DNA of 64,000 nucleotides, taken from positions 496,001 through 560,000 of the forward strand of contig JAAROD010000044.1 in NCBI GenBank assembly GCA_012274445.1, given 5' to 3'. Below, piece after piece: positions 1-9,443 of the stretch. The DNA is from Sclerotiophoma versabilis (lineage: Eukaryota > Ascomycota > Dothideomycetes > Pleosporales > Didymellaceae). Made by a program: the position numbers and the translations under genes. Each line of letters starts with the position of its first letter. Within the stretch, counting starts at the first letter, position 1. The notes beneath the pieces were generated by a model that searched no databases, had not been told where the DNA came from, and was given only the letters and a program-made list of their open reading frames with translations.

Positions 1-1
1 T

Positions 2-547
2 GCAGACAAGTGGCTTACAGAGCTCTGGGCGCCGCAGTTGCTGAGCTTTAAAGAGAAGATCATCGAGGATCCACACGCAAAGAATAAGCTCGCTGCACTA
101 GTTGTTGTCAACGACATCAAGCTAGAGTATCGTGAAGAGCGGCCCATGGTATACGAGAAGGGTAGCAACTTGCAAAAGTACTTCATGGGTGTCTACCTGA
201 CAGGCTGGGGCTACCAGGACGAATGGCTCGGTAGTGGAGAAGGGCAGAACAAGGCCAATGCTTCCTCGGCGGCCGCCGCCGATGCCATCAAGAAGAACAG
301 CGCTGTGATTCAGGATGCAGCTAGACAGAAGGCCGATTTGGTTGCGAAGAGGAGGGAAGAAAAGGCCAGAGCTGAAGCTGAAGCTGCGGCGACGGCAGCT
401 GAGGAAGGCACGACAGTGGAAGAGGCAGGCAAGAGTGGAGACAAGAAGAGGGAAAGAGCCCCGGTGGAGGCTGATGAGACACCCAAGAAAAAGCACAAGA
501 AGGATAAGAAGTCGAAGGACTCGACTGACAGCGAGTCATCGGGGTAG
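2..547 (+). CDS. RNase III-type double-stranded RNA endonuclease, C-terminal part (5' truncated by window edge)
   Basis: The frame is already open at base 2, so the gene starts upstream of the window. Bases about 80-300 encode a double-stranded RNA-binding domain: an alpha-beta start (KLAALVVVNDIKLEY), a strand with the conserved GxGxxKxxA-type turn (GSGEGQNKANASSAAA) and the final helix ending AADAIKKN. This matches the C-terminus of fungal RNase III of the Rnt1/Pac1 type, which cleaves hairpins in pre-rRNA, snRNA and snoRNA precursors in the nucleus. The last 70 or so residues are low complexity, Ala/Glu-rich then Lys-rich (PKKKHKKDKKSKD), a probable nuclear localisation signal. The catalytic RNase III domain would lie outside the window, so a different dsRBD protein cannot be excluded. 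Confidence 0.7.
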   Translation, partial: ADKWLTELWAPQLLSFKEKIIEDPHAKNKLAALVVVNDIKLEYREERPMVYEKGSNLQKYFMGVYLTGWGYQDEWLGSGEGQNKANASSAAAADAIKKNSAVIQDAARQKADLVAKRREEKARAEAEAAATAAEEGTTVEEAGKSGDKKRERAPVEADETPKKKHKKDKKSKDSTDSESSG

Positions 548-2120
548 GAATTTCTTGATTCCTCGCTTCGGCAGATATCACAATTCACCTGCTCAGCACG
601 ATTCGGCCTTTCGATTCTAAAACGAAAATTTCGTTCGATTATCACAGCGGTTCGCTGTAACAATGTTCCATTGCTTCACCGCTACCTGTCATCATGCACG
701 ATACCCAGAGGAGATGGATCACACCGTAACCATCATACGTAGGTACCTAACATGTATAGAGCCTTTTCTTGATGTTCCACTCTTTCGCATTGCTGCATCA
801 CGAAGATGCCTGAAGGCTGCCGTGGCCTTGAACAGAAGCTGTCCATTGTGAGAGCTGATGTGCAAGACTTTTCGGTTGGCGAGACCTACGGCGCATCGAA
901 CCTTTCCATCCCGTTTTTAAAAGTCCTAGCTCTACTTGGCCATTGACCGAGTCTGCATTGCAAGGAATAAGAGCGACCACAACAATGGCAAGCATGAAGT
1001 TTATTGACGTCACCCTATATACCCAAAGTCAATGTTTGCACAAGACTCACAATGTTCCTTGAGAGTTCTGAATCCATAGGTCGAAACACCCACCAATCAT
1101 GTGGCCACCCATTTGGGTTCCCCTTCTGCACAATGTGTTGGCGAAGGCGGAACCTCGAGCAAGCTGAGGCATAGCCTTGTCCTTTATCATCCTTTCGAAC
1201 ACTCACTGCTGCATATACTTCCGGCTTACTCATTGATGTCTTTGTACTAGGCTGTGTATTTTGCGACATGTTGATCGTCATAAAAGACCAATCACTCTTG
1301 AATTCCAGTATCATCTTCGTGAAAGTGTCGAAGACAGTGAAGGTCCTGGCGCTTTCCTCAGCTACAGCGCACAACTATCATCCATTGAACAGTGGTTTGT
1401 TGATTCGCAATTATTCAAGAAGTGGATCTCAGCTCTGCTGCACACCGGTCGGACTCTGCGACCATCTGCAGATAGTGTAGTCAAGAGTCTCTCTGCATTG
1501 AAACATAACGTTCCGGAACGCGTCTGCATGCTGGAGAGATAGGGTTATTGTCCTCTGAGTTGGCTTCAGGCAGAGTCTCCCTTCTGTTCTAGTCCTGTTT
1601 TCGAACATCTCACGCTTCAACGAAGATACATAACGGTGAAGTCGTGCCTCGGACTTCGAGCTTTGAAACTTTAACCTGCTGTGTCTTCCTCGTTTTAATT
1701 TGTCCACCGCAGAAAAGTCCTCGGTAACCGATAGTCTGAATGCTATTGTGGAAGTGACGCAAAAGGTGTTACTGAGTAAATTTCATACGAATAAGTGAGA
1801 GAGAAGGGTCGTTATTAGATGTTTCTGCAACACCAATTCTGCTGCTACATAGACAGATGGTCGTGCCTATCGTGTACTCGCTCGCTCAAGATGCTGAACA
1901 GCATCCATTTCCAAACGCCAACCCACTCTAGATTATGCCAAATATTGTTGTCAAATGCTTATGTTTAAGCGATACATGAACAAAGTTCTAATCGAAGCAC
2001 CCTATAAATCCGCCAAAGAACATGTTGGACTCAATCCGACAGTTCCGCGCCTAGAAGAAAGCTATGCCGAAAGTCCGCATTCGCTTCGTATAATCATACA
2101 CTACAACCAAGATAGTGCTT
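548..2120. other. gene-free stretch between the RNase III gene and the GDP-mannose transporter
   Basis: It holds the 3' flanks of two convergent genes. Several short open frames occur on both strands; the longest is on the minus strand at about 1015-1374, and its first ATG gives fewer than 90 residues. None resembles a known family. I see no transposon ends or RNA gene. Confidence 0.5.
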
Positions 2121-3364
2121 TTAAGCCTTGAGGCTGTCGCGCATACTCTGACTGCTAGAGCTGACTGGCGCATTTGAGACGGGAAGTACTGTCTTGGCCT
2201 TGGCTGCAGCACTCTGTCGCACCTTAGCGAGCGCATAGACGATACCACTGACAAAGCCGACAAAGATGGCGGAAACGCTGCCGAAGGTAACAGGTGCGTC
2301 AAAGAAGATCAGGCCACTGAGCGCAATGGGGAGCTTGTTGAGAGCACCGACCATGGAGTATGTTGTAGAGGTTGTGACACGGACGGCCCAGGCGGAAGTG
2401 TAGGAGATGAAGACCGAAGAGAGACCGGACAAAACCATCATGAAGATGACTGCGTTGCGCTGGTCGGCGGGGAAGTTCTTCTGGATGTTCGCAGGGGACC
2501 AATCTTCGACGACGATAGACGCGATCAGGAGGATGGGGATGGTGAGAAGGTTGTTGTAGTACATGGCTAGAAGCCGTTAGCTCATTCAAAAACTGCTACA
2601 TGTTCGGGACTTACTGTCGAAATCCTTGAAATTGGTAAGCTTGATGCGCTTCCTCATGCAAAGAACGAATGTAGCACTGCAGATGCAGTTGAACATCATC
2701 CACAAGTAACCGGCGTGCAGCGTGGAAACAGCCTCAGTCGCTGCCTCCGTGGCGTGGCCCATGCTGGAAAGCGCATGCTGAATGTCTGCCCAGGCTGCAA
2801 TGATGGAGCTGAACACCATCAAGCCGAAAGAGAAGAGAGCCATGGGTGTCACCGAGCCACCGAACCAGAGCACCTCGCCGTAGGCAATGAGAATGATGGT
2901 CAAGTTCTTGAAGATTGTGTAAACGGGGATCGAGAGGAACTTGAGCGCCCAGGTACTTGTGTAGATCATGCCGATGAGGAGGAGAGCAATGGGGAACCCT
3001 GCCGATGTCAGCCTAGGGGGTCTTCTACGAACGGATGCCTCCACATACACTTTTTTGCTTCATCCGAGTTGAAGTCGCGGTATGTGATGATTCCAGAGGC
3101 CTTGCACACTGATATAGCAACAACGCAAACGACCGACTGCACGCATAGCAGGAAGAAGTTGAGGTTGAAATCGCGGCCAGACAAGACATACTTGTTCGTT
3201 ACCGTCATGAGAATCGAGGAGCCACAATAGGAGAGGATGGCAACGACCGGGTTCTCTGTGACTGAAGTGCTGCTGCCCTTCGAGGAGCGCGTCACCGGTG
3301 ATGGCGCACGGGAGCCCTTCGCTGAGCTCACGCCGTAGTCGTCGCTCTTCTTGTCGTCGGCCAT
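2121..3364 (-). CDS. Golgi GDP-mannose transporter (Vrg4/Gmt family)
   Basis: Three exons, complement(2121..2566, 2615..2998, 3049..3364), give 381 aa. The donors (GTATGT, GTAAGT) and acceptors keep the frame, and the junctions restore conserved residues: Trp at the first and the DTMYYNN stretch at the second. The protein is a multi-spanning nucleotide-sugar transporter of the drug/metabolite transporter superfamily. It carries the two motifs tied to GDP-mannose recognition in yeast Vrg4: an FYNN-like YYNN near residue 236 and GALNK near residues 307-311. It exchanges cytosolic GDP-mannose for lumenal GMP and supplies mannan, N- and O-glycan and sphingolipid mannosylation. The N-terminal 45 residues are Ser-rich and cytosolic. 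It is divergent from the phosducin-like gene across a 488-bp promoter. Confidence 0.93.
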
Positions 3365-3852
3365 TGCGAAGTATTACGTGGAGAAGATGTGCGCAACGTC
3401 TCGTAAGAACAGGCTATCCGCAGGGGACGAATTAGTGGTGGTCTCTGCTCGAGAGGCGGGCGGCGATGTCGAGAAAAGGACAGAAATGAGACGTTTGGGG
3501 AAAAGAGGAGCTGCGGGATGGTGATGCGCAAGGACGCGAGTACGAGTGGGTCGCGCCTCGCACCCCTGGCTTTAATTTTAGGTTTACAGCAGCAGCACTC
3601 GTAACTGGCCGTCAGCAGCCCTGCATAACGGCTAACAGCCCCCTTTACCCGTTAGATAGCAGACTCTGTGATTAACTCTAGTATTGTCAACAGTTTGTAA
3701 CACTAGTCCTGAACTTGAATGAAGAAAAGGGGAGAGAAGCTGCCGCGTTCGGCCCACGTGACTCGCGCTAGTCCTAGAAAGCACTGAATCTAGGGTCTCA
3801 CAACTTTACACTCCCCTCACCTCGCTTGTGATATTAAGAAAAAAGTATCACC
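3365..3852. promoter_or_regulatory. divergent promoter between the GDP-mannose transporter and phosducin-like genes
   Basis: This 488-bp stretch separates two start codons pointing away from each other. A CACGTGAC E-box-like sequence lies at about 3756-3763. The left half contains the likely 5' leader of the transporter gene, and the right end an A-rich leader just before the ATG at 3853. Only the sequence motif is seen; its function is inferred. Confidence 0.4.
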
Positions 3853-4537
3853 ATGTCCCAACTAGATTCGAAAGTTGCCGCGGTCATTGACCGTGCCGCG
3901 AAGAATGACGAATCGGATGAAGACGATCTTATCGCACAGCTCGAGGATGATTCAGAGTTAGATGCTTTTCGAGCACAACGGATACAGCAGCTCCACGATG
4001 AATTTGACCGGGCCCGGCGGCTGAAGGCTAGCGATCATGGCACCTACACTGAGATCAAAGACGAAAAAGCGTTGATGGACATCACAACGAGCACGAAGAA
4101 TTGCATTGTTCACTTCTTCAAGCCAGATTTCAACCGTTGCCGCATCATGGACACGCATCTCGAGGCAAGTCCCGTTACCTCGCACTTTTGGAAGATTCGT
4201 TTCTGATGTCTTGAAGTCACTTGCACCATCGCACTACGAAGCTCGGATACTGAAGATAAACGTGGACAATTGCCCCTTTCTAGTCACCCGACTGGGGGTC
4301 CAAGTGCTCCCTTGTGTCATTGCGTTCATCGACGGTGTTGGTGCTGACCGTATCGTTGGCTTTGAAGGGCTGGGTCGGTCGCCCGACAACTTCACTGTAA
4401 GGGATCTCGAAGCAAGATTGATTCGAGCTGGTGTCTTCGCGAGAAACAAAGTCACCAAAGAAGACGAGGAAGAGCGCAAACAAAGGAGCAAGATGTCGGC
4501 TAACTACGACGACGAGAACGACGATGATTGGGACTGA
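3853..4537 (+). CDS. phosducin-like protein (Plp1/TXNDC9 type, thioredoxin fold)
   Basis: Two exons, 3853..4164 and 4217..4537, give 210 aa. The N-terminal third is acidic and helical. From about residue 75 there is a thioredoxin-like fold (VHFFKPDFNRCRIMDTHLE, then KINVDNCPFLVTRLGVQVLPCVIAFIDG over two strands and a helix) without a CxxC redox site, as expected for this family. The C-terminus is acidic (DDENDDDWD). Plp1/TXNDC9 proteins are co-chaperones of the cytosolic chaperonin CCT in tubulin and actin folding. The intron is a GC-AG type: donor GAG|GCAAGT at 4165, branch-like CTGAT, acceptor TTGAAG at 4216. Reading through it would meet a stop at once, and splicing restores HLE-SLAPSHY as in family members. 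Confidence 0.85.
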
Positions 4538-5233
4538 GGAGGGAACAATCTGCCGCAGAGACAACTGCCCAGCCACCGAGCCGATGCCATTACTAGTGAT
4601 TGCTCGTCTGTCTGCGACGTTCGAGGCAAATGCTTGTGTTCTAAGCCGCTAAGAAGAGAAACGAGTTGGATGCTCAGACTTTGCTACAGTCTCGCGGTCA
4701 TAAAAACAGCCAGAATTGGCAAACAGAACCCATTCTATGTTTGGGTCCACGAGCGCCTCCAGGGTACTATAGTCGAGGATGAATAAGCAGGGTCATCATG
4801 AAGCAAGCGTGGGGGCATCCCAGCTGAGGATCAAAATCAGATGATTTTCAGACAATGACATTTGCTGCATAGCATATTGCCATAAGCATGATTATCTTTA
4901 ACTAGCGCCTATTTTTTTTTTAATTATTTAAACTTGCTCTTAGATCTGCTTAGAGTCTTTCAATGCATGTCTTCGAACGAACGGAAGCTGAAGAACGTGC
5001 GGAGAGCGCAGGCAGCTGCAGGGGAAGCTCTTGCCGAAGCCATATTGAAAGCGCAAACGCCGATTGGCCGAACATTACCAACGGTGCGTCATCGGCATCG
5101 CGCAATTCTCAAATACTTTTGGGTGTTGCAGCCACCTGAGCCCAACATATAACCGCAAGACAACATCATCTGCCCGGGAATCTCAGATAAAGCACATTCC
5201 CTAAACTAATTCCATAAACTACAACACATCAAG
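4538..5233. other. gene-free stretch before the acireductone dioxygenase gene
   Basis: A T/A-rich run lies at about 4911-4931. A 72-codon frame at 4934-5152 has no family resemblance and probably lies in the promoter or leader. Nothing else is recognisable. Confidence 0.4.
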
Positions 5234-5896
5234 ATGAAGGCCTACTGGTTCGACAATGTCGAGGTACCTCGACCCCACACCCACCACCACTCACATGACT
5301 AACCTTCCCAGGGTGACCAGCGCCTCCCCCACGACTCTGGGCGCAGCGTCGACCCGAGTTATCTCGCTAATCTGGGCGTCCTTTACCGACACGTCACATC
5401 CGACGATGAGGTAAATGCACTAGCCAAGGAGCGCAACTACAAGAACCGGGACGAAATCACCGTGTCGCCCGAGAAAATGGGCGACATCTACGAAGAGAAG
5501 GTAAAGAACTTCTTCCATGAGCATCTGCATGAGGATGAGGAGATCAGGTACATTCTTGATGGCGCGGGATTCTTCGACGTCAGGAGTGAGGGCGATGATT
5601 GGGTCAGGATTTGGTTGGAGCAGGGCGATTTGATCGTCCTGCCGGCGGGTATCTACCATCGGTTCACTACTGATGACAAGAACGTAAGTGCTTTCATCTC
5701 TCACCTGGATGAGCTAGGTTGTACGATAGCAAGATGGGCCTTGACTATTCGGGGCTAACGGTGGTTGCAGTACATCAAGGCCATGCGTCTGTTCAAGGAG
5801 GAGCCGAAGTGGACTCCACTGAACAGGAGCGCGGAGACAGACGAGAACCACTACCGAAAGGAGTATCTTAGCACACGGCAGACTCTTGCTGCATAA
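5234..5896 (+). CDS. ADI1: acireductone dioxygenase (methionine salvage pathway)
   Basis: Three exons, 5234..5263, 5312..5683 and 5771..5896, give 175 aa, the usual length for this cupin family. The enzyme oxidises acireductone (1,2-dihydroxy-5-methylthiopentene-3-one) to formate and 2-keto-4-methylthiobutyrate in the methionine salvage cycle; the bound metal (Fe or Ni) decides the products. The metal ligands are visible as HLHxxxE (about His81, His83, Glu87) and a later His in AGIYHRF (about His126). The N-terminus MKAYWFDN and the C-terminal [19 protein letters not shown] are typical. The first exon is only 10 codons long. Introns are 48 and 87 bp with standard GT-AG ends. Confidence 0.93.
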
Positions 5897-6277
5897 TGGC
5901 CTCGATTGCCATGAGGAATAATGAAGCAACGAGTTGACGACGAGCAATCAAAAGTAGGCTTCCAGCAATTCGCCTTTCAACTCCACTTCTCTGCGTCATC
6001 TCGTTTTTCTTTTATCAACTACAATCAATTTCCGATATTTGCTCTGCGTTGTCCCGCATCGCGTCGTACAGACATGCAACAAGTAGCAAACAAATGTGCC
6101 GCTCTGGTTTGCGGGAAGTCCGGTTTGCAGAAAGTCCAGTTTGCGCAACAATCGTTTTCGAAGGACCCGAGTGTAACATCAAGCGTCCCTCAAAGGCTAA
6201 CCTTTGAAGTCTTATCTGCTCTTTCCTGTCCGCTGCTGACAACAACTCGCCCTTTCATCCAGCCCAGCTCATTCAAC
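5897..6277. other. gene-free stretch or 5' leader of the next gene
   Basis: The frame of the downstream unknown protein stays open back to about 5921, but the encoded residues look like untranslated leader (no conserved block, mixed composition). I chose the ATG at 6278, so this stretch is treated as promoter and leader. Confidence 0.4.
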
Positions 6278-7096
6278 ATGTTCCCACCTCCATGGGACCG
6301 CGACCCTAGGGTTCCTGACCTATCTCCCTACCTCGACCCCCCCAACCGTCACCGGCCCACCCACTCTCACCGACTCTGCCATGACTCTTACGGTATGCAT
6401 GACTGGCGTAAGTCCAAACCAACTCACAACAAGATGCCCAAGCCCACGCGTTTCTCCGAGCTCGACACGCCTTCAAATTCAAACCCCTATCCATCCGAAT
6501 GGTACGACTCACACGACCTCTCCACCGACGAAGATTTCTCCGAGCACCACCTCCCGCGCTTCCTGTCCCTGCGCCGCCGCGCTCGAAGCCCCAAGCTCCG
6601 TAAAGCCTGCGTGAAACTGCCAACCTCGACGGTGGACGAGCTGAGATACGACGAGATACTAATCATCCCGGCGCCCACTCACTTGCATATCCGCATCGAC
6701 ACACCATATGCTCGGGGCGACGAGGTCATTCATGCAGCAGTCGACGGCGGAGCGCGGTTTGACGAGGTAGTCAAGCAGATCGCTGCTACTTACATCAGTT
6801 CCAAGATCAGGCCGAGTGAGGTCAGAGCGTATGTCAGGCAACGAGGTCGGTGGGACGAACCCGGTTCCAGTGCTAGGATTGAGGATTTGAGAGATAGAGG
6901 GGAGGTGTGGCGGGACGGGAGCAGGGAGTTGGATGTGAAGATCCAGGCGGGCGATGATAGCTATGGTAGCAGTGAAGGATTTTATGTTGGTAGAAGGGGA
7001 CCGAGGGGAAGGAGGGATAAGGCGTTTAGTGACGGAGTGGAGCAGGCCTATGAAAGTAGAAGCGAAAGTAGGATTAGGCGGCTGGCACGGGCTTAA
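6278..7096 (+). CDS. unknown protein, about 272 aa
   Basis: I do not recognise this protein. From the ATG at 6278 the N-terminal 80 residues are rich in Pro, His and Asp (disordered). An Arg-rich patch follows (about residues 88-105). A folded-looking core then runs over about residues 110-225, starting DELRYDEILIIPAPTHLHI and continuing with alternating beta/alpha pattern (FDEVVKQIAATYISSKI, then VRAYVRQRGRW). The C-terminus is Gly/Arg-rich. There is no signal peptide or membrane segment and no intron is needed. An in-frame ATG at 5921 would add 119 residues, but that extension looks like leader. The long open frame and the composition change support real coding; function is unknown. Confidence 0.55.
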   Translation: MFPPPWDRDPRVPDLSPYLDPPNRHRPTHSHRLCHDSYGMHDWRKSKPTHNKMPKPTRFSELDTPSNSNPYPSEWYDSHDLSTDEDFSEHHLPRFLSLRRRARSPKLRKACVKLPTSTVDELRYDEILIIPAPTHLHIRIDTPYARGDEVIHAAVDGGARFDEVVKQIAATYISSKIRPSEVRAYVRQRGRWDEPGSSARIEDLRDRGEVWRDGSRELDVKIQAGDDSYGSSEGFYVGRRGPRGRRDKAFSDGVEQAYESRSESRIRRLARA

Positions 7097-7597
7097 GAAC
7101 ATAGCTCGTGAGATCCCAAACTTACGATATTTAGACTCACCTGAGTGTTGAAGATGGGTGACAAGCTTTGTTAGTAATCGTGCGCGTCCGAGTTACTTGG
7201 CCATCTTACGCGTATGTAGCGCGCCGGCCATCAGATGGTCTTCTGTATCACACGCGCACAGGCCAGCACACGTTAGACAGAGGCTCGGGAAAAAACAATC
7301 GAGTGTTGCTACATATCGTAAAAAACCGAGTATCCAGACCAAACACCTAACCACACACGCCTGACACGTAAGCCCTATTCCAACATTCCGTAGCTGAACA
7401 AGTGGGGCAATTCAAGGCTGCTTGGCCTTTGCCACAGGTCGCTGCCCCGAAACGAAAGAAGTGTCGATCAAAGCACAAAAGAAAGATTGTGTAGTCGCAG
7501 TCGCAATCCATTCCCCACAAGCTTCAGTAGCTGGCGCCTAGCCGATGCTTCGCGGCCTGGAATCATGTCGCCGCGCGCAGGCAATAGTTCCAAAAAT
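7097..7597. other. gene-free stretch, 3' flanks of two convergent genes
   Basis: It lies between the ends of the unknown gene and histone H2A.Z. Only short overlapping open frames occur; nothing is recognisable. Confidence 0.4.
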
Positions 7598-8192
7598 TTA
7601 GGCCTCCACAGGCTTGCCACCCTTCTTCTTCTGCTCAACCTTTAGTAGCAGCGCGCGGTTGATGTGTGGCAGAACACCTCCATAGGCAATAGTCGCGCGA
7701 ATGAGTGTGTCAAGTTCCTCGTCACCGCGGATGGCGAGCTGAAGGTGGCGTGGTGTGATGCGCTTGACTTTGAGGTCCTTGGCGGCGTTGCCCGCAAGTT
7801 CGAGGACTTCGGCTGTAAGGTACTCAAGGACAGCGGTCAAATAAATGGAGGCCTTGGCGCCGATGCGCGTCTTCTGGCGCGTGATGGTACGAAGGTGACG
7901 CTTTATACGACCGCAAGGAAACTGTAGAGGGATGCAAGGTTAGCGCATCATCCTCGACAGTAGATGCGAAGGTGCAGTGGGCGGGGTAGTCGAGTTGGGC
8001 ATCGAACAACGCGAAGTCGGGCTGTTACTGACCTGAAGACCGGCTTTGGCGGAGTGCGACTTAGATGTCTTGACGTGCGAATCGCCCTTTCCACCTGTCT
8101 TGCCTCCGGTCTTTCCTGCGCGTACTGTCAGCTACCCAAGAACCCGATGACGCGAGCTGCTGAGCCACGCGCGTACCTTTGCCGCCTGGCAT
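7598..8192 (-). CDS. HTZ1: histone variant H2A.Z
   Basis: Three exons, complement(7598..7921, 8033..8115, 8177..8192), give 140 aa. The N-terminal tail is Gly/Lys-rich ([14 protein letters not shown], acetylatable), followed by the [19 protein letters not shown] start of the histone fold. The block [18 protein letters not shown] and the extended acidic-patch region mark the variant H2A.Z rather than canonical H2A. It replaces H2A in nucleosomes flanking promoters and is deposited by the SWR1 complex. The first exon holds only five codons plus one base, a pattern common in fungal histone variant genes. Introns are 61 and 111 bp. It is divergent from striatin across 1.25 kb. Confidence 0.95.
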
Positions 8193-9443
8193 TTTTAATA
8201 GCTATATCGGTATGAATGCCGATAAAAATGGTGTATGTAGGGTTGCGCGACCGGGTTGCCGAAGTTTAGAGGCGTGGACGATATTGTGACGTTGACGGGA
8301 GGGGGTGGTTGGTGTCGAGAATTGGTAAAGCCTTGGACAGGGAAGCTAGAAGTTGTTGTTGTAGGCGCGTTTAGCCGAATAGGAAGGAACGTCCGTGCGG
8401 GCGTTGTGCACGAGCCGATCGTTCTGTGCGACGAGCAGTTGTGGCGAGCAGCGCGAAGTCGAGCGCTGTGCAAGACATGGCTGGTCTTATAGGATCTTGC
8501 TCGAGTTGCTGCCTACTGCGTTTCTGTGTGGTAATAGGCAGAAGCGCCCGGGTTGGATACTTCTTGGCCCATATCGTAGCAGGCTGTGCGGGTGCAACGA
8601 CAAGCAACAGTGTGCCAGCAAAGCATGAGATAGACCCAAAAGACTACTCACAGAGAGAGCAGTATCTTCTGTGGCGTCTGGTTTACCTTTTATGAAAGAA
8701 GACTGGGACCTGCAAACTGAAAAGGTGAGGTGTCTGTGGATTTGACGTAACAAGAAGTGAGGAGAGAGAAAGAACGACTAAGGTATGAGTGAAGTTGGAA
8801 ATGGAAGTTTAGAGACTCACACTGGCAGCTTTGAGGCCGATAGCCGTATGCTAGGAGGCAGCTGCAGTGCTGCATGCTTTCTTGTGCTGGGTCAGTGACA
8901 GCTCGTAGGGCCTGTTGATGCTGCGCAGCGCCCTGCTCGTGCCCTCGCCACGACCAGCCTTGGGTGGGGGACAAACGGTCAGTGGTGTACCGGACGACTT
9001 ATCTTGCACGCCTGCAACTACCCGGGGCTGCGTACAGCACCTTACGGGAAGCTGCGTTGCTGCACAGCAATGGTGCTGGCAGAGCTCCAGTCCAGATGGA
9101 CGGCGGCAGCTAGCACTAGCGCACTAGCGCGCCAAGCCGTACGGCACCCTGGAGAGGCCAGAACGGACAGGTCCGAAGGTTTGAGATGGGCTCGCGACAG
9201 CTGATTCACGCATGACTGCGTAGTGACAGCTCTCTGATACAAGCTGCCATCCTGCAGGCTCCGCCGATCTGCACACGCGCTCGGGCCCTGGCTGCCAGAG
9301 ACCACCCGAGCTCCTGAGGCCCGTCCTGGAGCTTCGACGCCTGCAGTTGCTGCATCGCGCTTGTTGGCCGACGCCCGACGTCGCATGCCCCATCCCCACC
9401 GCCCGTCCACCACACCGGCACATCACAGCAGAGCAGAACCGCC
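8193..9443. other. gene-free stretch, divergent promoter of H2A.Z and striatin
   Basis: It separates two divergent start codons. It contains only short frames with no family resemblance and no visible repeat or RNA gene; it is probably two promoters plus a long striatin leader. Confidence 0.45.

Noticed and set aside
1015..1542. Overlapping frames on both strands between the first two genes
   Set aside because: Neither strand shows a family pattern, splice continuity or a convincing start.
4934..5152. 72-codon frame upstream of the acireductone dioxygenase gene
   Set aside because: No family, and it lies in the promoter or leader; it may be a chance frame.
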